DNA of 64,000 bases from Isoptericola sp044389085 (GCF_044389085.1 NZ_JBIRXP010000002.1:620001-684000), one strand, 5' to 3'. Counted from the first letter of the stretch, positions 53,888 through 63,060 are shown. Program-made: numbers and translations. Notes: generated by a model not told the origin, from the sequence alone.

Positions 53888-55507
53888 ATGCAGCTCATGC
53901 GGAGACGCTCGATCGAAGCCACGATCGCGGCGTCGGACGAGCCACAGCGACAGCTCAAGCGCACCCTCGGGGCCTGGGACCTCGTCGTCCTCGGGATCTC
54001 CGTGGTGATCGGCGCCGGCATCTTCTCGAAGGCCGCGCAGGTGTCGGCCACGCAGACCGGCCCGTCGGTCGTCATCTCGTTCGTGATCGCCGGGACCGTG
54101 TGCGCCCTGGCGGCCCTGTGCTACGCCGAGTTCGCGTCGTACATGCCCGTGGCGGGCTCCGCGTACACGTTCTCGTACGCGTCGATGGGCGAGCTGCTCG
54201 CCTGGATCATCGGCTGGGACCTCATCCTGGAGATGTTCTTCGCCGCGTCGGTCGTCGCGAAGGCGTGGGGCCTGTACTTCGACAACTTCCTCAACGTCTT
54301 CGGGCTGGGCGGGGTGGACTCCGAAGGGGTCGCGTCCGGCATCCACAACACCGTGCACCTCGGGGGCGTCTCCTTCGACTGGGGCACCGCCGTCCTCATC
54401 GTCGTGCTCGCCACCCTCCTCGCCGTCGGCACCAAGCTCTCGACGCGCGTCACCGGCGTGCTCACGGCCATCAAGGTCGCGATCGTGCTGCTCATCATCG
54501 TGGTCGGCTTCGCGTTCTTCAGCGCGTCCAACCTCAGCCCGTTCGTGCCGAGCCCGGAGTCGTTCGGCGAGTCCACGACGCACGGCACCACGATGACGCA
54601 GACCCTCTTCTCCTGGTTGGCCGGCGCCGAGCTCTCCGTGGGCGGCGTGATGGGCATCCTCGCCGGCGCGGGCACCGTGTTCTTCGCCTTCATCGGGTTC
54701 GACGTCGTCGCCACCGCGGCGGAGGAGACCAAGAACCCGCGGCGGAACGTCCCGCGCGGCATCCTCGGCGGCCTCGCGATCTGCACCGGCCTCTACATCG
54801 CCGTCTCGATCGCCCTGTCCGGGATGGCCACCCCGCAGCAGCTGCGCGACGCCACGCCCGACGGCGGCGCGTCGGCGACCATCATCACCGCGTTCCAGCT
54901 GCAGCCGAACGCCCCGACCTGGGCCACCCAGGTCATCACGGTGGGCATCCTCGTGGGCCTCACGACCGTGGTCATGGTGCTCATGCTCGGCCTCACCCGC
55001 ATCGTCTTCGCGATGAGCCGCGACGGCCTGCTGCCCCGCGGCATGTCGAAGACGTCGGAGAAGCGCGGCACCCCGGTGACGATCCAGATCGGCTCCGCCG
55101 TCCTGCTGGTGATCGTCACCTGCTTCTTCTCCGTCGACGTGCTCGGCAACATGGTGAACATCGGCACCCTGTCGGCGTTCGTCCTGGTGAGCTTCGGCAT
55201 CCCGATCCTGCGCCGGCGCCAGCTCAAGGCCGGCGGCGGCGAGGCGCACGCCGACCACTTCCGCGTGCCCTGGTCGCCGGTGCTGCCGATCATCTCGGGC
55301 GTGCTGTGCCTGTGGCTGATGCTGCAGCTGGACGTCGAGACGTGGCTGCGGTTCCTCGTGTGGCTCGCGCTCGGTTTCGCGATCTACTTCCTGTACGGCT
55401 ACCGCAACTCGCAGCTGGGCAAGAACCCGTCGCAGCTCGCCGCCGACTACCGCGAGGCCATGCAGACGGCCGTCGGCGTGGACGACGACACCCCGCGGCG
55501 CGGCTGA
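53888..55507 (+). CDS. APC family cationic amino acid permease
   Basis: A 539-residue transporter of the CAT-type amino acid/polyamine/organocation family with about 13 hydrophobic segments. VVLGISVVIGAGIFSKAAQV is the helix-1 substrate loop. AAEETKNPRRNVPRGILGGL is the family-typical loop after helix 6. ATG 53888 follows GAGGAG. It imports basic or neutral amino acids; specificity is unknown. A hairpin separates it from the convergent DUF1905 gene. Confidence 0.88.
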   Translation: MQLMRRRSIEATIAASDEPQRQLKRTLGAWDLVVLGISVVIGAGIFSKAAQVSATQTGPSVVISFVIAGTVCALAALCYAEFASYMPVAGSAYTFSYASMGELLAWIIGWDLILEMFFAASVVAKAWGLYFDNFLNVFGLGGVDSEGVASGIHNTVHLGGVSFDWGTAVLIVVLATLLAVGTKLSTRVTGVLTAIKVAIVLLIIVVGFAFFSASNLSPFVPSPESFGESTTHGTTMTQTLFSWLAGAELSVGGVMGILAGAGTVFFAFIGFDVVATAAEETKNPRRNVPRGILGGLAICTGLYIAVSIALSGMATPQQLRDATPDGGASATIITAFQLQPNAPTWATQVITVGILVGLTTVVMVLMLGLTRIVFAMSRDGLLPRGMSKTSEKRGTPVTIQIGSAVLLVIVTCFFSVDVLGNMVNIGTLSAFVLVSFGIPILRRRQLKAGGGEAHADHFRVPWSPVLPIISGVLCLWLMLQLDVETWLRFLVWLALGFAIYFLYGYRNSQLGKNPSQLAADYREAMQTAVGVDDDTPRRG

Positions 55508-55520
55508 CCGCTCGCGCCCG

Positions 55521-55568
55521 GCACGCCACGGTGGCCCGTCAGAGCACTCTGACGGGCCACCGTCGTGC
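55521..55568. terminator. terminator hairpin between convergent genes
   Basis: A 16-bp exact stem (55529-55544 with 55547-55562) is extended by outer GCACG/CGTGC pairing. It follows the permease stop by 13 bp and precedes the convergent DUF1905 stop by 21 bp. There is no T-run. Confidence 0.7.
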
Positions 55569-55589
55569 GTCCCGGGCCGGGGCCTCCGG

Positions 55590-56051
55590 TCAGCCGGCGA
55601 GCGCCTCCAGCACCTTCGCGACGCGACGGTCGCGCGTCTCCTGCGTCCTGGCGCCGTCCACGCTCAGCGCGTGCGCCTTCTGCCGGCTCGGGGACAGCCG
55701 CTCCCAGGCCGCGGCGGCCACCGGGTCGGCGGCGAGGGCGGTCGCGAGGGCGGCCGGCGTCTCGACGGTGCGGGGAGCGTCGTCGAGCTCCAGGCGCACG
55801 CCGACCTCGTCGCCGGCGCCACGGCCGGTGGCCGCACGGGTCTCCGCGTTGAACGAGACCAGGAAGCGGCCGCCCATCGACGAGACGGTGGTGCGGTAGG
55901 TGTAGCCGCCGTCGACCGTCACGACGACGGGCACGCGCCTGCCGCGCCCGAACGCCGCGACGACGTCGTCGGGCACGGGGAGCCCGACGTTGTTGCCGCC
56001 GGTCGCGAGCAGGGTGGTGGTGAACGTCTGGACCGTGGGGGTGTCGCTCAT
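55590..56051 (-). CDS. DUF1905 and YdeI/OmpD-associated domain protein
   Basis: A 153-residue protein. The N-terminal DUF1905 barrel (FTTTLLATGGNNVGLPVPDD, VVTVDGGYTYRTTVSSMGGR) is followed by the short YdeI/OmpD-associated helix block (AWERLSPSRQKAHALSVDGA). Start ATG at complement 56049-56051 has a GGAGG site. The function is unknown; it shares the second domain with the protein at 20528-21133. Confidence 0.8.
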   Translation of the reverse strand: MSDTPTVQTFTTTLLATGGNNVGLPVPDDVVAAFGRGRRVPVVVTVDGGYTYRTTVSSMGGRFLVSFNAETRAATGRGAGDEVGVRLELDDAPRTVETPAALATALAADPVAAAAWERLSPSRQKAHALSVDGARTQETRDRRVAKVLEALAG

Positions 56052-56113
56052 TGCCGCCTCCGTCCGGTGCGGTCCGGCCGCTGCGGCCGGGCTCCCGTGC
56101 ACGGTATCGACGG

Positions 56114-57124
56114 CTACGCCGATTCGCCCTCGATGAGCCGCGGCACGAAGATCTGCGGCTCGGCGGGCACGTCGGACCCACCGAGGACGTCGAGGAGCGT
56201 CGCGGTCGCGGCCGTGACCATCTCGACCACGGGCTGCAGCACCGTCGTCAGGCGCGGCGTCGTCCGCTCCGCGCCGAGGGCGTCGAAGCCGACCAGCGCG
56301 ACGTCGTCGGGCACCCTCCGGCCCGACTCGCGCAGCACCTGCAGCGCTCCCGTGGCCATGAGGTCCGACGCCGCGAAGACGCCGTCCACGTCGGGGTGCT
56401 CCGCCAGGATCCGCTCCATCGCCGACGCTCCGCCGGCCACCGTGAAGTCGCCGTTCGCCACCGCGACGGCCGGCAGGCCGGCGTCCTCGAGGGTGTGCTG
56501 CCAGGCGTCGTGCCGGTCGACCGCCGCGGTCATGTCCAGCGGGCCGGTGATCGTGGCGATGCGGGTGCAGCCGCGGTTCACGAGGCGCTGCGTGGCGGTG
56601 CGGCCGCCCGAGGCGTTGTCCACGTCGACGAAGTGCAGCGACTCGGTGTCGAACGGCCGCCCCACGAACACCGAGGGCAGGTGCGAGCGCATCAGCTCGG
56701 ACTCGAGCTGGTCCTCCTTGTGGTGCGACGCCACGATGACGCCGTCCACGTGCCCCGACCGCAGGTACCGGGCGATGTGGCCCGGCGGCTCGCCCGGGCG
56801 CGCGAGCAGCAGCACGAGCTGCAGCTCCGTGCCGGTCAGCCCCTCGCTGACGCCGCGCAGCACCCCCGCGAGGAACGGGTCGGTGAGGATGCGCGCGTCG
56901 GGCTCGGGCACCACGAGGGCGATCGAGTCGGTGCGCCGGGTGACCAGCGAGCGGGCCGCCCGGTTCGGGGCGTACCCGAGCCGGGCGACGGCGTCGTCGA
57001 CGGCGGTCTGCGCCTCGGGCGAGACCCGGTCGCCACCGTTGATGGCGCGCGAAGCCGTGGACCGCGAGACCCCCGCGGCCCGGGCGACGTCGTCCAGCGT
57101 CGGGCTGGCATGCTCGATGACCAC
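56114..57124 (-). CDS. LacI family regulator of the cellobiose-type operon (CebR-like)
   Basis: A 336-residue repressor. The LacI helix-turn-helix and hinge (TLDDVARAAGVSRSTASRAI, YAPNRAARSL) precede a sugar-binding domain (VASHHKEDQLE, GVFAASDLMATGALQVLRES). It lies downstream of the GH1 gene on the same strand and has its own -10 box (TAGTCT, complement 57132-57137) seven bases from the GTG; the box overlaps the GH1 stop. Its likely targets are the two TGGTAGCGCTCCCA sites upstream of the importer operon. Confidence 0.87.
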   Translation of the reverse strand: MVIEHASPTLDDVARAAGVSRSTASRAINGGDRVSPEAQTAVDDAVARLGYAPNRAARSLVTRRTDSIALVVPEPDARILTDPFLAGVLRGVSEGLTGTELQLVLLLARPGEPPGHIARYLRSGHVDGVIVASHHKEDQLESELMRSHLPSVFVGRPFDTESLHFVDVDNASGGRTATQRLVNRGCTRIATITGPLDMTAAVDRHDAWQHTLEDAGLPAVAVANGDFTVAGGASAMERILAEHPDVDGVFAASDLMATGALQVLRESGRRVPDDVALVGFDALGAERTTPRLTTVLQPVVEMVTAATATLLDVLGGSDVPAEPQIFVPRLIEGESA

Positions 57125-57134
57125 CTGCGGGAGA

Positions 57135-58691
57135 CTACTCTGCGTCCGCGCCGTCGCGTGCCGGCACGACGCCGGTGCGCGCGACCTCGGCGTACCAGCG
57201 CCCGGAGGACTTCACGGTGCGCTCCTGCGTGTCGTAGTCGACGTGCACGAGGCCGAAGCGCTTGGTGTAGCCGAGGGCCCACTCGAAGTTGTCGAGCAGC
57301 GACCAGGCGAAGTAGCCGCGCACGTCCGCGCCGGCGTCGATCGCGTCCCGGACGGCGCGCAGGTGCGCGTCGACGAAGGCGAGACGGTCGGGGTCGTCGA
57401 CGCTCCCGTCGGCCTGCACCACGTCGGGGTACGCGGCGCCGTTCTCCGTGACGTACAGCGAGGTGCCGCGCGGGCCGGTGTAGTCGTCCTGCAGCCGGGT
57501 CAGCAGGCGGGTGAGGCCCTCCGGCTGCACCTCCCAGCCCATGTCCGTGAGGGGCAGGCCCCGGCTGTGGTGGTGGATGCCGTCGGGCACCGGGTTGGGG
57601 GAGCGGGTCTCCCACACCGCGGCATCGACGCGCTCGCCGCCCGGGTCGGCCGTGCCCGCCGGGCTCTCGCCGGCGGCGCCCTGCGGCCGGGCCGAGACCG
57701 CGCCGCCGTTGTAGTAGTTGACGCCGAGCACGTCGATCGGCGTGGAGATCACCTCGAGGTCGCCGTCGTGCACGACGTCGGCGAAGCCGAGGTGCGCGAC
57801 GTCGTCGAGCAGGTCCTGCGGGTAGGTGCCGCGCAGGATCGGGTCGAGGAAGATGCGGTTGAACATGCCGTCGTCGCGGCGCGCGACGTCGACGTCCGCC
57901 GGGTCGGTGGGGTCGACCGGGTCGGAGACGGTGAAGTTGAGGGTGAGGCCGAGCACCGCCTCCGGGTCGCGCTCGCGCAGCGCCTGCACGGCGCGGCCGT
58001 GGGCGAGCATGAGGTGGTGGGCCGCGGCGAGACCGTCCGCCGGGGACTTGCGCCCGGGCGCGTGCGCGCCGGCCGTGTAGCCGAGGAACGCGGAGCACCA
58101 CGGCTCGTTGAGCGTCGTCCAGACCTTCACCCGGTCGCCGAGCGCCTCGTGCATCGTCACCGCGTAGTCGACGAAGCGGGAGGCGGTGTCCCGGTTCGGC
58201 CAGCCGCCCAGGTCCTCCAGCGCCTGGGGCAGGTCCCAGTGGTAGAGCGTCAGCCAGGGCAGGATGTCGGCGCCGAGCAGCTCGTCGACCAGCCGGGAGT
58301 AGAAGTCCAGGCCCTCCTGGTTGACCGTCTTCCCGTCGGGGACCACCCGGGCCCACGACGTCGAGAACCGGTACGCGTCGAGGTTCATCTGCCGCATGAG
58401 CGCGACGTCCTCGCGGTAGCGGTGGTAGTGGTCGTCGGCGACCGACCCGTCGTCACCGTTCACGACGGCGCCCGGGATGCGGCAGAACGTGTCCCAGACG
58501 GAGTCCTCGCGGCCACCCTCGGTGGACGCGCCCTCGATCTGGAAGGCGGCCGTGGCCGTGCCCCACAGGAAGCCGTCGGGGAACGTGACCGCCCCCGTGG
58601 CGTGCGGGGAGCTCGGGAGCGGGGTGCTGGGCGCGAACGGCACGGCGACGCCGGGGGCCGCCCGGCGCGCGCCGGGGGTGGGGAGGGTCAT
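57135..58691 (-). CDS. GH1 family beta-glucosidase
   Basis: A 518-residue cytoplasmic glycoside hydrolase family 1 enzyme cleaving cellobiose or related beta-glucosides. The family signature FPDGFLWGTATAAFQIEGA is followed by the acid/base Glu in TTLNEPWCSAF and the nucleophile Glu in SLYVTENGAAYP. ATG at complement 58689-58691 has GGAAAG upstream; an ATG six codons earlier lacks a site. It lies behind the CebEFG-like importer genes, as in Streptomyces ceb operons, separated by a hairpin. Confidence 0.9.
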   Translation of the reverse strand: MTLPTPGARRAAPGVAVPFAPSTPLPSSPHATGAVTFPDGFLWGTATAAFQIEGASTEGGREDSVWDTFCRIPGAVVNGDDGSVADDHYHRYREDVALMRQMNLDAYRFSTSWARVVPDGKTVNQEGLDFYSRLVDELLGADILPWLTLYHWDLPQALEDLGGWPNRDTASRFVDYAVTMHEALGDRVKVWTTLNEPWCSAFLGYTAGAHAPGRKSPADGLAAAHHLMLAHGRAVQALRERDPEAVLGLTLNFTVSDPVDPTDPADVDVARRDDGMFNRIFLDPILRGTYPQDLLDDVAHLGFADVVHDGDLEVISTPIDVLGVNYYNGGAVSARPQGAAGESPAGTADPGGERVDAAVWETRSPNPVPDGIHHHSRGLPLTDMGWEVQPEGLTRLLTRLQDDYTGPRGTSLYVTENGAAYPDVVQADGSVDDPDRLAFVDAHLRAVRDAIDAGADVRGYFAWSLLDNFEWALGYTKRFGLVHVDYDTQERTVKSSGRWYAEVARTGVVPARDGADAE

Positions 58692-58719
58692 GAATTCGGA
58701 TCTTTCCATCGGTGGTGGG

Positions 58720-58753
58720 CCCCCGCAGCCGCACGGCGGCGCGGCTGCGGGGG
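58720..58753 (-). terminator. intercistronic hairpin before the beta-glucosidase gene
   Basis: Bases 58720-58732 pair exactly with 58741-58753 (13 bp, 8-nt loop) between the last permease and the GH1 gene. It probably tunes expression within the operon. Confidence 0.5.
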
Positions 58754-58783
58754 CGTGACGTCGAACCGGGGCGACGGAGGGGC

Positions 58784-59707
58784 TCAGCCCTTCACGGCGC
58801 CGGCCATGATGCCCGCGACGAGCTGCTTGCCGACGAAGGCGAAGATCACCAGCAGCGGCAGCGTCACGAGGAAGATGCCCGCCATGACGAGCGAGTAGTC
58901 CACGAAGAAGTTGGCCTGCAGGGACTGCACGACGAGCGGCAGCGTCGGGTTCTCGCTGTTCAGCACGATGGACGGCCAGAAGAAGTTCGTCCACTGCTGC
59001 ACGAACGTGAACAGGCCCAGCATCGCGGCGGCCGGGCGGGCGGCCGGCAGGGCCACCGACCAGAACGTCCGGATCATCGACGCGCCGTCCACGCGGGCCG
59101 CCTCGATGAGCTCGTAGGGCAGCGCCTCGGACAGGTACTGGGTCATCCAGAAGACGCCGAACGCGGTGACGAGCGCCGGCACGATGACGGCCTGGAGCTT
59201 GCCGATCCAGCCCAGGTCCGTCATGAGGATGTACATCGGGATGACGCCGAGCTGCGTCGGCACCGCCATCGTCGCGATGACGAAGACCAGCAGCGGGCCG
59301 CGGCCCCGGAACCGCAGCTTGGCGAACGAGTAGCCGGCGAGCGTGGAGAACAGCACCACGGACAGCGAGGTCAGCACCGAGACGATCAGAGAGTTCGTCA
59401 GCGCCTTCCAGAAGTTGATCCTGGTGGACTCGATCACGGCGGAGAACTGCTGGAAGAGGCTTGAGTCCGGCAGCCACTGCGGCACCGCGTTCTTCGCGAT
59501 CGTCACCGGGTCGGAGGACCCGAGGAGCAGCGTGAAGTACAGCGGGAAGATCGAGATCAGCAGCGTGATCCCGAGCAGCACGTAGGTGACACGGCCGGGC
59601 CTGCGCTGGGCCGTCCGGGCGGCTCGCGAGCTCCCGTTGCGGCGCTTGGCGGCCGCGCGGGCCGCGCCCGGGCCGGCGGTCTGGGCGGTGACGGCGACGG
59701 AGCTCAT
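58784..59707 (-). CDS. sugar ABC transporter permease (CebG-like)
   Basis: A 307-residue MalG-type permease with six helices and the EAA motif IEAARVDGASMIRTFWSVAL. Its ATG overlaps the stop of the other permease (TCAT on the plus strand) with GGAGG upstream. It forms the channel with the CebF-like subunit for beta-glucoside uptake. Confidence 0.88.
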   Translation of the reverse strand: MSSVAVTAQTAGPGAARAAAKRRNGSSRAARTAQRRPGRVTYVLLGITLLISIFPLYFTLLLGSSDPVTIAKNAVPQWLPDSSLFQQFSAVIESTRINFWKALTNSLIVSVLTSLSVVLFSTLAGYSFAKLRFRGRGPLLVFVIATMAVPTQLGVIPMYILMTDLGWIGKLQAVIVPALVTAFGVFWMTQYLSEALPYELIEAARVDGASMIRTFWSVALPAARPAAAMLGLFTFVQQWTNFFWPSIVLNSENPTLPLVVQSLQANFFVDYSLVMAGIFLVTLPLLVIFAFVGKQLVAGIMAGAVKG

Positions 59708-60843
59708 CGGCGGTCCTCCCGGTCGGTGGTCGAGGTGGTCGGGGGGAACGTGGGCGGCGGCCCGGCGGCCGGGCCCCGGCCCTCGGGGGCGGCCGACGCG
59801 GGAGCCTGCGCGGCACGGGCCTCCGCCAGGAGGCGACGAGTCTGCCGTCGGCTCACCTTGGCCTGCTTCGGGCCGGAGGTCGCGATCCGCTGCGTGATGA
59901 GGAAGTTGATCATGCCGATGAGGACGATCAGCAGGAAGAGGAGCAGGGCGACGGCGGACGCCCGGCCGAGGTTCTTCTGGTTGCCCCATGCGACGTCGTA
60001 CAGGTAGACGACCGTGGTCATCCAGTCCTGGTCAGGCCCGCCGAGGCCCTTCGGGTCGTACATGCGGACCTCGTCGAAGATCTGCAGGCCACCGATCGTG
60101 GAGGTGATGACCACGAAGATGATGGTGGCGCGGATCTGCGGCACGGTGATGGAGAAGAACTGCCGTGCACGCCCGGCGCCGTCGATGACCGCGGCCTCGT
60201 AGAGCTCGCGCGGCACGGCCTGCATGGCGGCGAGGAAGATCAGCGCGTTGTAGCCGGTCCAGCGGAAGTTCACCATGCTGGCGATCGCGACGTGGCTGGC
60301 GACGCGGTCGGTGTGCCAGCCGATGGGATCGATGCCGACGAGCCCGAGCAGCTCGTTGATGAGGCCGTAGTCGTCGGCGAACAGCCGGCCGAAGATCATC
60401 GAGACCGCGACGGGCGCAACGACGTAGGGGATCAGCACGCCCATCCGCCAGAAGGTGGCGGCGCGCAGGTTCTGGTCGAGCAGCGCCGCGATGGTGATCG
60501 CGAGGATCACCTGCGGGATGCTCGAGAAGACGAAGATCGAGAACGTGTTGACCAGGGACTTCCAGAACAGGGGCTGCGCCAGCACGGCGGAGTAGTTCTC
60601 GAACCCCGTGAAGTCGCCCTGGCCGCCGAGCAGGTTCCACTCGTGCAGGGACACGAACGCCGTGTACCCCAGCGGGAACAGGCCGGTGAGCGCGAAGAGC
60701 AGGAAGAACGGCGAGATGTAGAGGTACGGGGAGACCTTCACGTCCCAGCGGCCGAGGCGCTGGGAGAACCCGACACGTCGGGGAGGGCGTGGCCCGGCCG
60801 CACCGCGTCGGTGGGTGGGCTGGGTGGGGGAGAGGACGGCCAT
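59704..60843 (-). CDS. sugar ABC transporter permease (CebF-like)
   Basis: A 379-residue MalF-type permease with six helices (LYISPFFLLFALTGLFPLGY at the first) and the EAA motif YEAAVIDGAGRARQFFSITV. The C-terminal 60 residues are a cytoplasmic Arg/Ala/Pro-rich extension beyond the usual length of the family. It is separated from the upstream lipoprotein gene by a 22-bp hairpin, and the next permease overlaps its stop. Confidence 0.88.
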   Translation of the reverse strand: MAVLSPTQPTHRRGAAGPRPPRRVGFSQRLGRWDVKVSPYLYISPFFLLFALTGLFPLGYTAFVSLHEWNLLGGQGDFTGFENYSAVLAQPLFWKSLVNTFSIFVFSSIPQVILAITIAALLDQNLRAATFWRMGVLIPYVVAPVAVSMIFGRLFADDYGLINELLGLVGIDPIGWHTDRVASHVAIASMVNFRWTGYNALIFLAAMQAVPRELYEAAVIDGAGRARQFFSITVPQIRATIIFVVITSTIGGLQIFDEVRMYDPKGLGGPDQDWMTTVVYLYDVAWGNQKNLGRASAVALLLFLLIVLIGMINFLITQRIATSGPKQAKVSRRQTRRLLAEARAAQAPASAAPEGRGPAAGPPPTFPPTTSTTDREDRR

Positions 60844-60874
60844 CTGCTGCTTCCTGTGCTCGCCGGTCCGCCGC

Positions 60875-60923
60875 CCGCCGGTCGGGCCCGCCGAGATCCT
60901 GTCTCGGCGGGCCCGACCGGCGG
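60875..60923 (-). terminator. 22-bp intercistronic hairpin after the sugar lipoprotein gene
   Basis: Bases 60875-60896 are an exact inverted copy of 60902-60923 with a 5-nt loop, between the binding-protein and permease genes. Hairpins at this position commonly stabilise the binding-protein message and lower permease expression. Confidence 0.6.
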
Positions 60924-60953
60924 TACGGCGGGGGTCAGGGACTGGTCAGAGGG

Positions 60954-62282
60954 TCAGAGACCGAGCGAGGCGTACTCGTCGAGGGCGCCCTGCCAGCTCT
61001 TCTCCGGGTCGTCACCGTTGAGGTCCACGCGGTTCAGCGCGTTCTGCACGGCCGTGTGGATCGCGAAGTAGTTCTTGCCCTTGAACGGCGCACCCTCGAT
61101 CGCCTGGGCGCGGGCCGAGAAGATCGGGCCGACCGGGGCGTCGTTGAAGAAGTCGTTCGTCGAGTTCTGCACCGCGTCGGACGCCTGGGCGTCGAGCTGC
61201 GACGGGAACGTGTTGGCGTTCTCGTACGCCTGCGTCTGGACCTCCGGCGAGGTCAGCCACGCTGCGAGCTCCTTGGCCGCCGCCGCGTTGTCGCCCGAGG
61301 AGGGCACCGTGAGGAACGAGCCGCCCCAGTTACCGCCACCGCCGGGGAAGACGTCCGCGACGTCCCAGCCCTCGACGCCGCCGGCGTTCTGCTCGATGGA
61401 CGCGGTCATCCACGGCGGGCAGAGCATGGTGGCCCAGGCGTTGTTCTGGAAGCCGGCGGTCCAGTCGTCGCCCCACTGCTCGAGGCCGGCGGACAGCTCG
61501 TCGTCGACCGAGGCGGCGAGGACCTGGTCGTACAGGTCCTTGATCTCCTGGTTGGTCGCCAGGTCCTTGGGCTCACCGGTCGCGGGGTCCTCGTAGGCGC
61601 CCTCGAGCTGGTTCACCATGCCCTGGTAGGTCGGCACGGCGCCGTCGAACCAGGCCGAGTCCGACTTGGCGACGAACTTCTTGCCGAGGTCGAAGTAGTC
61701 CTGCCACGTCGCGTCGTCGCCACCGAGGGCCTCGGCGACCTTCTCGCGGTCGGTCGGCAGGCCGGCCTTCTCGAAGAGGTCGGCGCGGTAGCAGATGGCC
61801 TCCGGGCCGATGTCGGTGCCGTAGCCGATGAGCTTGCCGTCGGGCGTGGTGGCCTGCTGGACCTTCCAGTCCACCCAGCGGCCGTCGAGGGCCGGGTCGC
61901 CCAGGTCCTCGAACAGGTCGGGGTACTGCATGAGCTCGGGCAGCCAGTCGACCTCGATGCCCTCGATGTCGGCGAGGCCCTCGCCGCCGGCGGCGAGCTT
62001 GGTCGTGAGGTTGTTGCGCGCGTCCTCGGACGTCGCGGCGGTGACCTGCTTCACCGTGACGTTCGGGTGCTCCTCGGTGTAGGAGGCGAGGAGCTCGTCG
62101 GTGTAGCCGAACTGGTTGAAGGTGGCGACGGTGAGGGTGATCTTCTCGTCACCGGAGGCGGTGTCGTCGCCGCCCTCGTCCGAACCGCCGCAGGCGGTCA
62201 GGGCGAGAGCGAGGGTCGCGACGCCGGCGGTCGCCGCAGCGACGCGGCGGTTTCGGCGGGTGGGTCGGGTGCTGCTGAGCAC
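60954..62282 (-). CDS. sugar ABC transporter lipoprotein (CebE-like)
   Basis: A 442-residue solute-binding lipoprotein. A basic start (RPTRRNRRVAAATAGVATLA) leads to the lipobox ALTACGG. The mature part has the family-1 binding fold (TVATFNQFGYTDELLASYTE, FPGGGGNWGGSFLTVPSSGD). GTG at complement 62280-62282 is preferred because GGGAG lies five bases upstream; an ATG at 62309 lacks a site. It heads a five-gene cellobiose-type unit and is preceded by two LacI-type operators. Confidence 0.87.
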   Translation of the reverse strand: MLSSTRPTRRNRRVAAATAGVATLALALTACGGSDEGGDDTASGDEKITLTVATFNQFGYTDELLASYTEEHPNVTVKQVTAATSEDARNNLTTKLAAGGEGLADIEGIEVDWLPELMQYPDLFEDLGDPALDGRWVDWKVQQATTPDGKLIGYGTDIGPEAICYRADLFEKAGLPTDREKVAEALGGDDATWQDYFDLGKKFVAKSDSAWFDGAVPTYQGMVNQLEGAYEDPATGEPKDLATNQEIKDLYDQVLAASVDDELSAGLEQWGDDWTAGFQNNAWATMLCPPWMTASIEQNAGGVEGWDVADVFPGGGGNWGGSFLTVPSSGDNAAAAKELAAWLTSPEVQTQAYENANTFPSQLDAQASDAVQNSTNDFFNDAPVGPIFSARAQAIEGAPFKGKNYFAIHTAVQNALNRVDLNGDDPEKSWQGALDEYASLGL

Positions 62283-62323
62283 GGTGACTCCCTTGTCTGG
62301 GTCGGGCATACGAGATGGAAGAT

Positions 62324-62401
62324 TGGTAGCGCTCCCACCTCCATGGTGGTAGCGCTCCCACAGCCAGGATGATGCTCGCCGTCCGCGATGAGGAAAGTCA
62401 A
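62324..62401 (-). promoter_or_regulatory. promoter with two CebR-like operators
   Basis: TGGTAGCGCTCCCA occurs at 62324-62337 and 62347-62360, one mismatch each from the palindrome TGGGAGCGCTCCCA bound by CebR/CelR repressors. Centres are 23 bp apart, so they lie on nearly the same helix face. A possible promoter (TTGACT, complement 62396-62401; GAGCAT, complement 62372-62377; 18-bp spacing) lies just upstream, so bound repressor would block initiation or early elongation. The rest of the gap to 62491 holds no gene. Confidence 0.7.
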
Positions 62402-62491
62402 GCCCGCCGGGGGCGTCGATGCCGTTCTGTGACGCAAGGCTCCGCGTCGTCGCAGGTCAGAGCGGTGCGACGCGGGGGCGTGTCCGGATCG

Positions 62492-63013
62492 TTACCGGTC
62501 TTCACCCGCTGCGGGCGGTGCCGCGAGCCACTCCTGGCCGGCCGCGCCCTCGGCCTCGAGCGTCGACCGGACCGCCCGGGCGGCGGCCTCGGCCACCGCG
62601 GCGCCGAACAGCGGCACGGTGGCGCGTACCTCGCCGTCGTACACCTGGCGCGTGCCGCCGTCCGCCGTCGCCTCGAGGCGTACCGTCCCGGTGACCCGCA
62701 CGGGGGCGCCTGCGATCTCGACGGCGATGGTCCCGGTGCGCAGGTCGCCGGAAGGTGCCTCCCACACCTCTGCCTGCCGCACCTCCAGCTGGTCGCCGAC
62801 GAACGGCCGCGCCTGCGCGGGGATGAGGTCGGTCGGCAGGGTGCGCCGCACGGCGATGGTGAAGCCCTCGGACGGGCTGCCGGTCACCTCCGCCTGCTCG
62901 ACGCGGCCGCCCGGGCCGCGCAGGGCCCGCCAGCGGATGAACGACTCGTCGGCGAGCATCGCGACGACGGCGTCCGCGTCCGCCGCGTACGTCAGCTCCA
63001 CGGTCAGGTGCAC
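62492..63013 (-). CDS. DUF2505 family protein
   Basis: A 173-residue SRPBCC-like (START fold) protein matching DUF2505: MHLTVELTYAADADAVVAML at the start, RRTLPTDLIPAQARPFVGD and GTVRLEATADGGTRQVYDGE. It is cytoplasmic and may bind a hydrophobic ligand; the role is unknown. GTG at complement 63011-63013 follows TAGGGT (complement 63020-63025) by six bases. It is divergent from the histidine kinase gene. Confidence 0.82.
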   Translation of the reverse strand: MHLTVELTYAADADAVVAMLADESFIRWRALRGPGGRVEQAEVTGSPSEGFTIAVRRTLPTDLIPAQARPFVGDQLEVRQAEVWEAPSGDLRTGTIAVEIAGAPVRVTGTVRLEATADGGTRQVYDGEVRATVPLFGAAVAEAAARAVRSTLEAEGAAGQEWLAAPPAAGEDR

Positions 63014-63019
63014 GAGGTC

Positions 63020-63060
63020 ACCCTACCGACGCAGGAGCGGCGCCGGGGCGCCCGTAGGCT
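63020..63060. promoter_or_regulatory. paired divergent leaderless promoters
   Basis: TAGGGT (complement 63020-63025) lies 6 nt from the DUF2505 GTG, and TAGGCT (63055-63060) lies 7 nt from the GTG of the kinase at 63068. The boxes are 29 bp apart, the same as in the DUF5997/LysR-like pair. Confidence 0.45.

Noticed and set aside
62283..62309. ATG start at 62309 for the CebE-like lipoprotein
   Set aside because: It lacks a ribosome site and adds nine residues before a normal signal peptide; GTG 62282 has GGGAG at good spacing.
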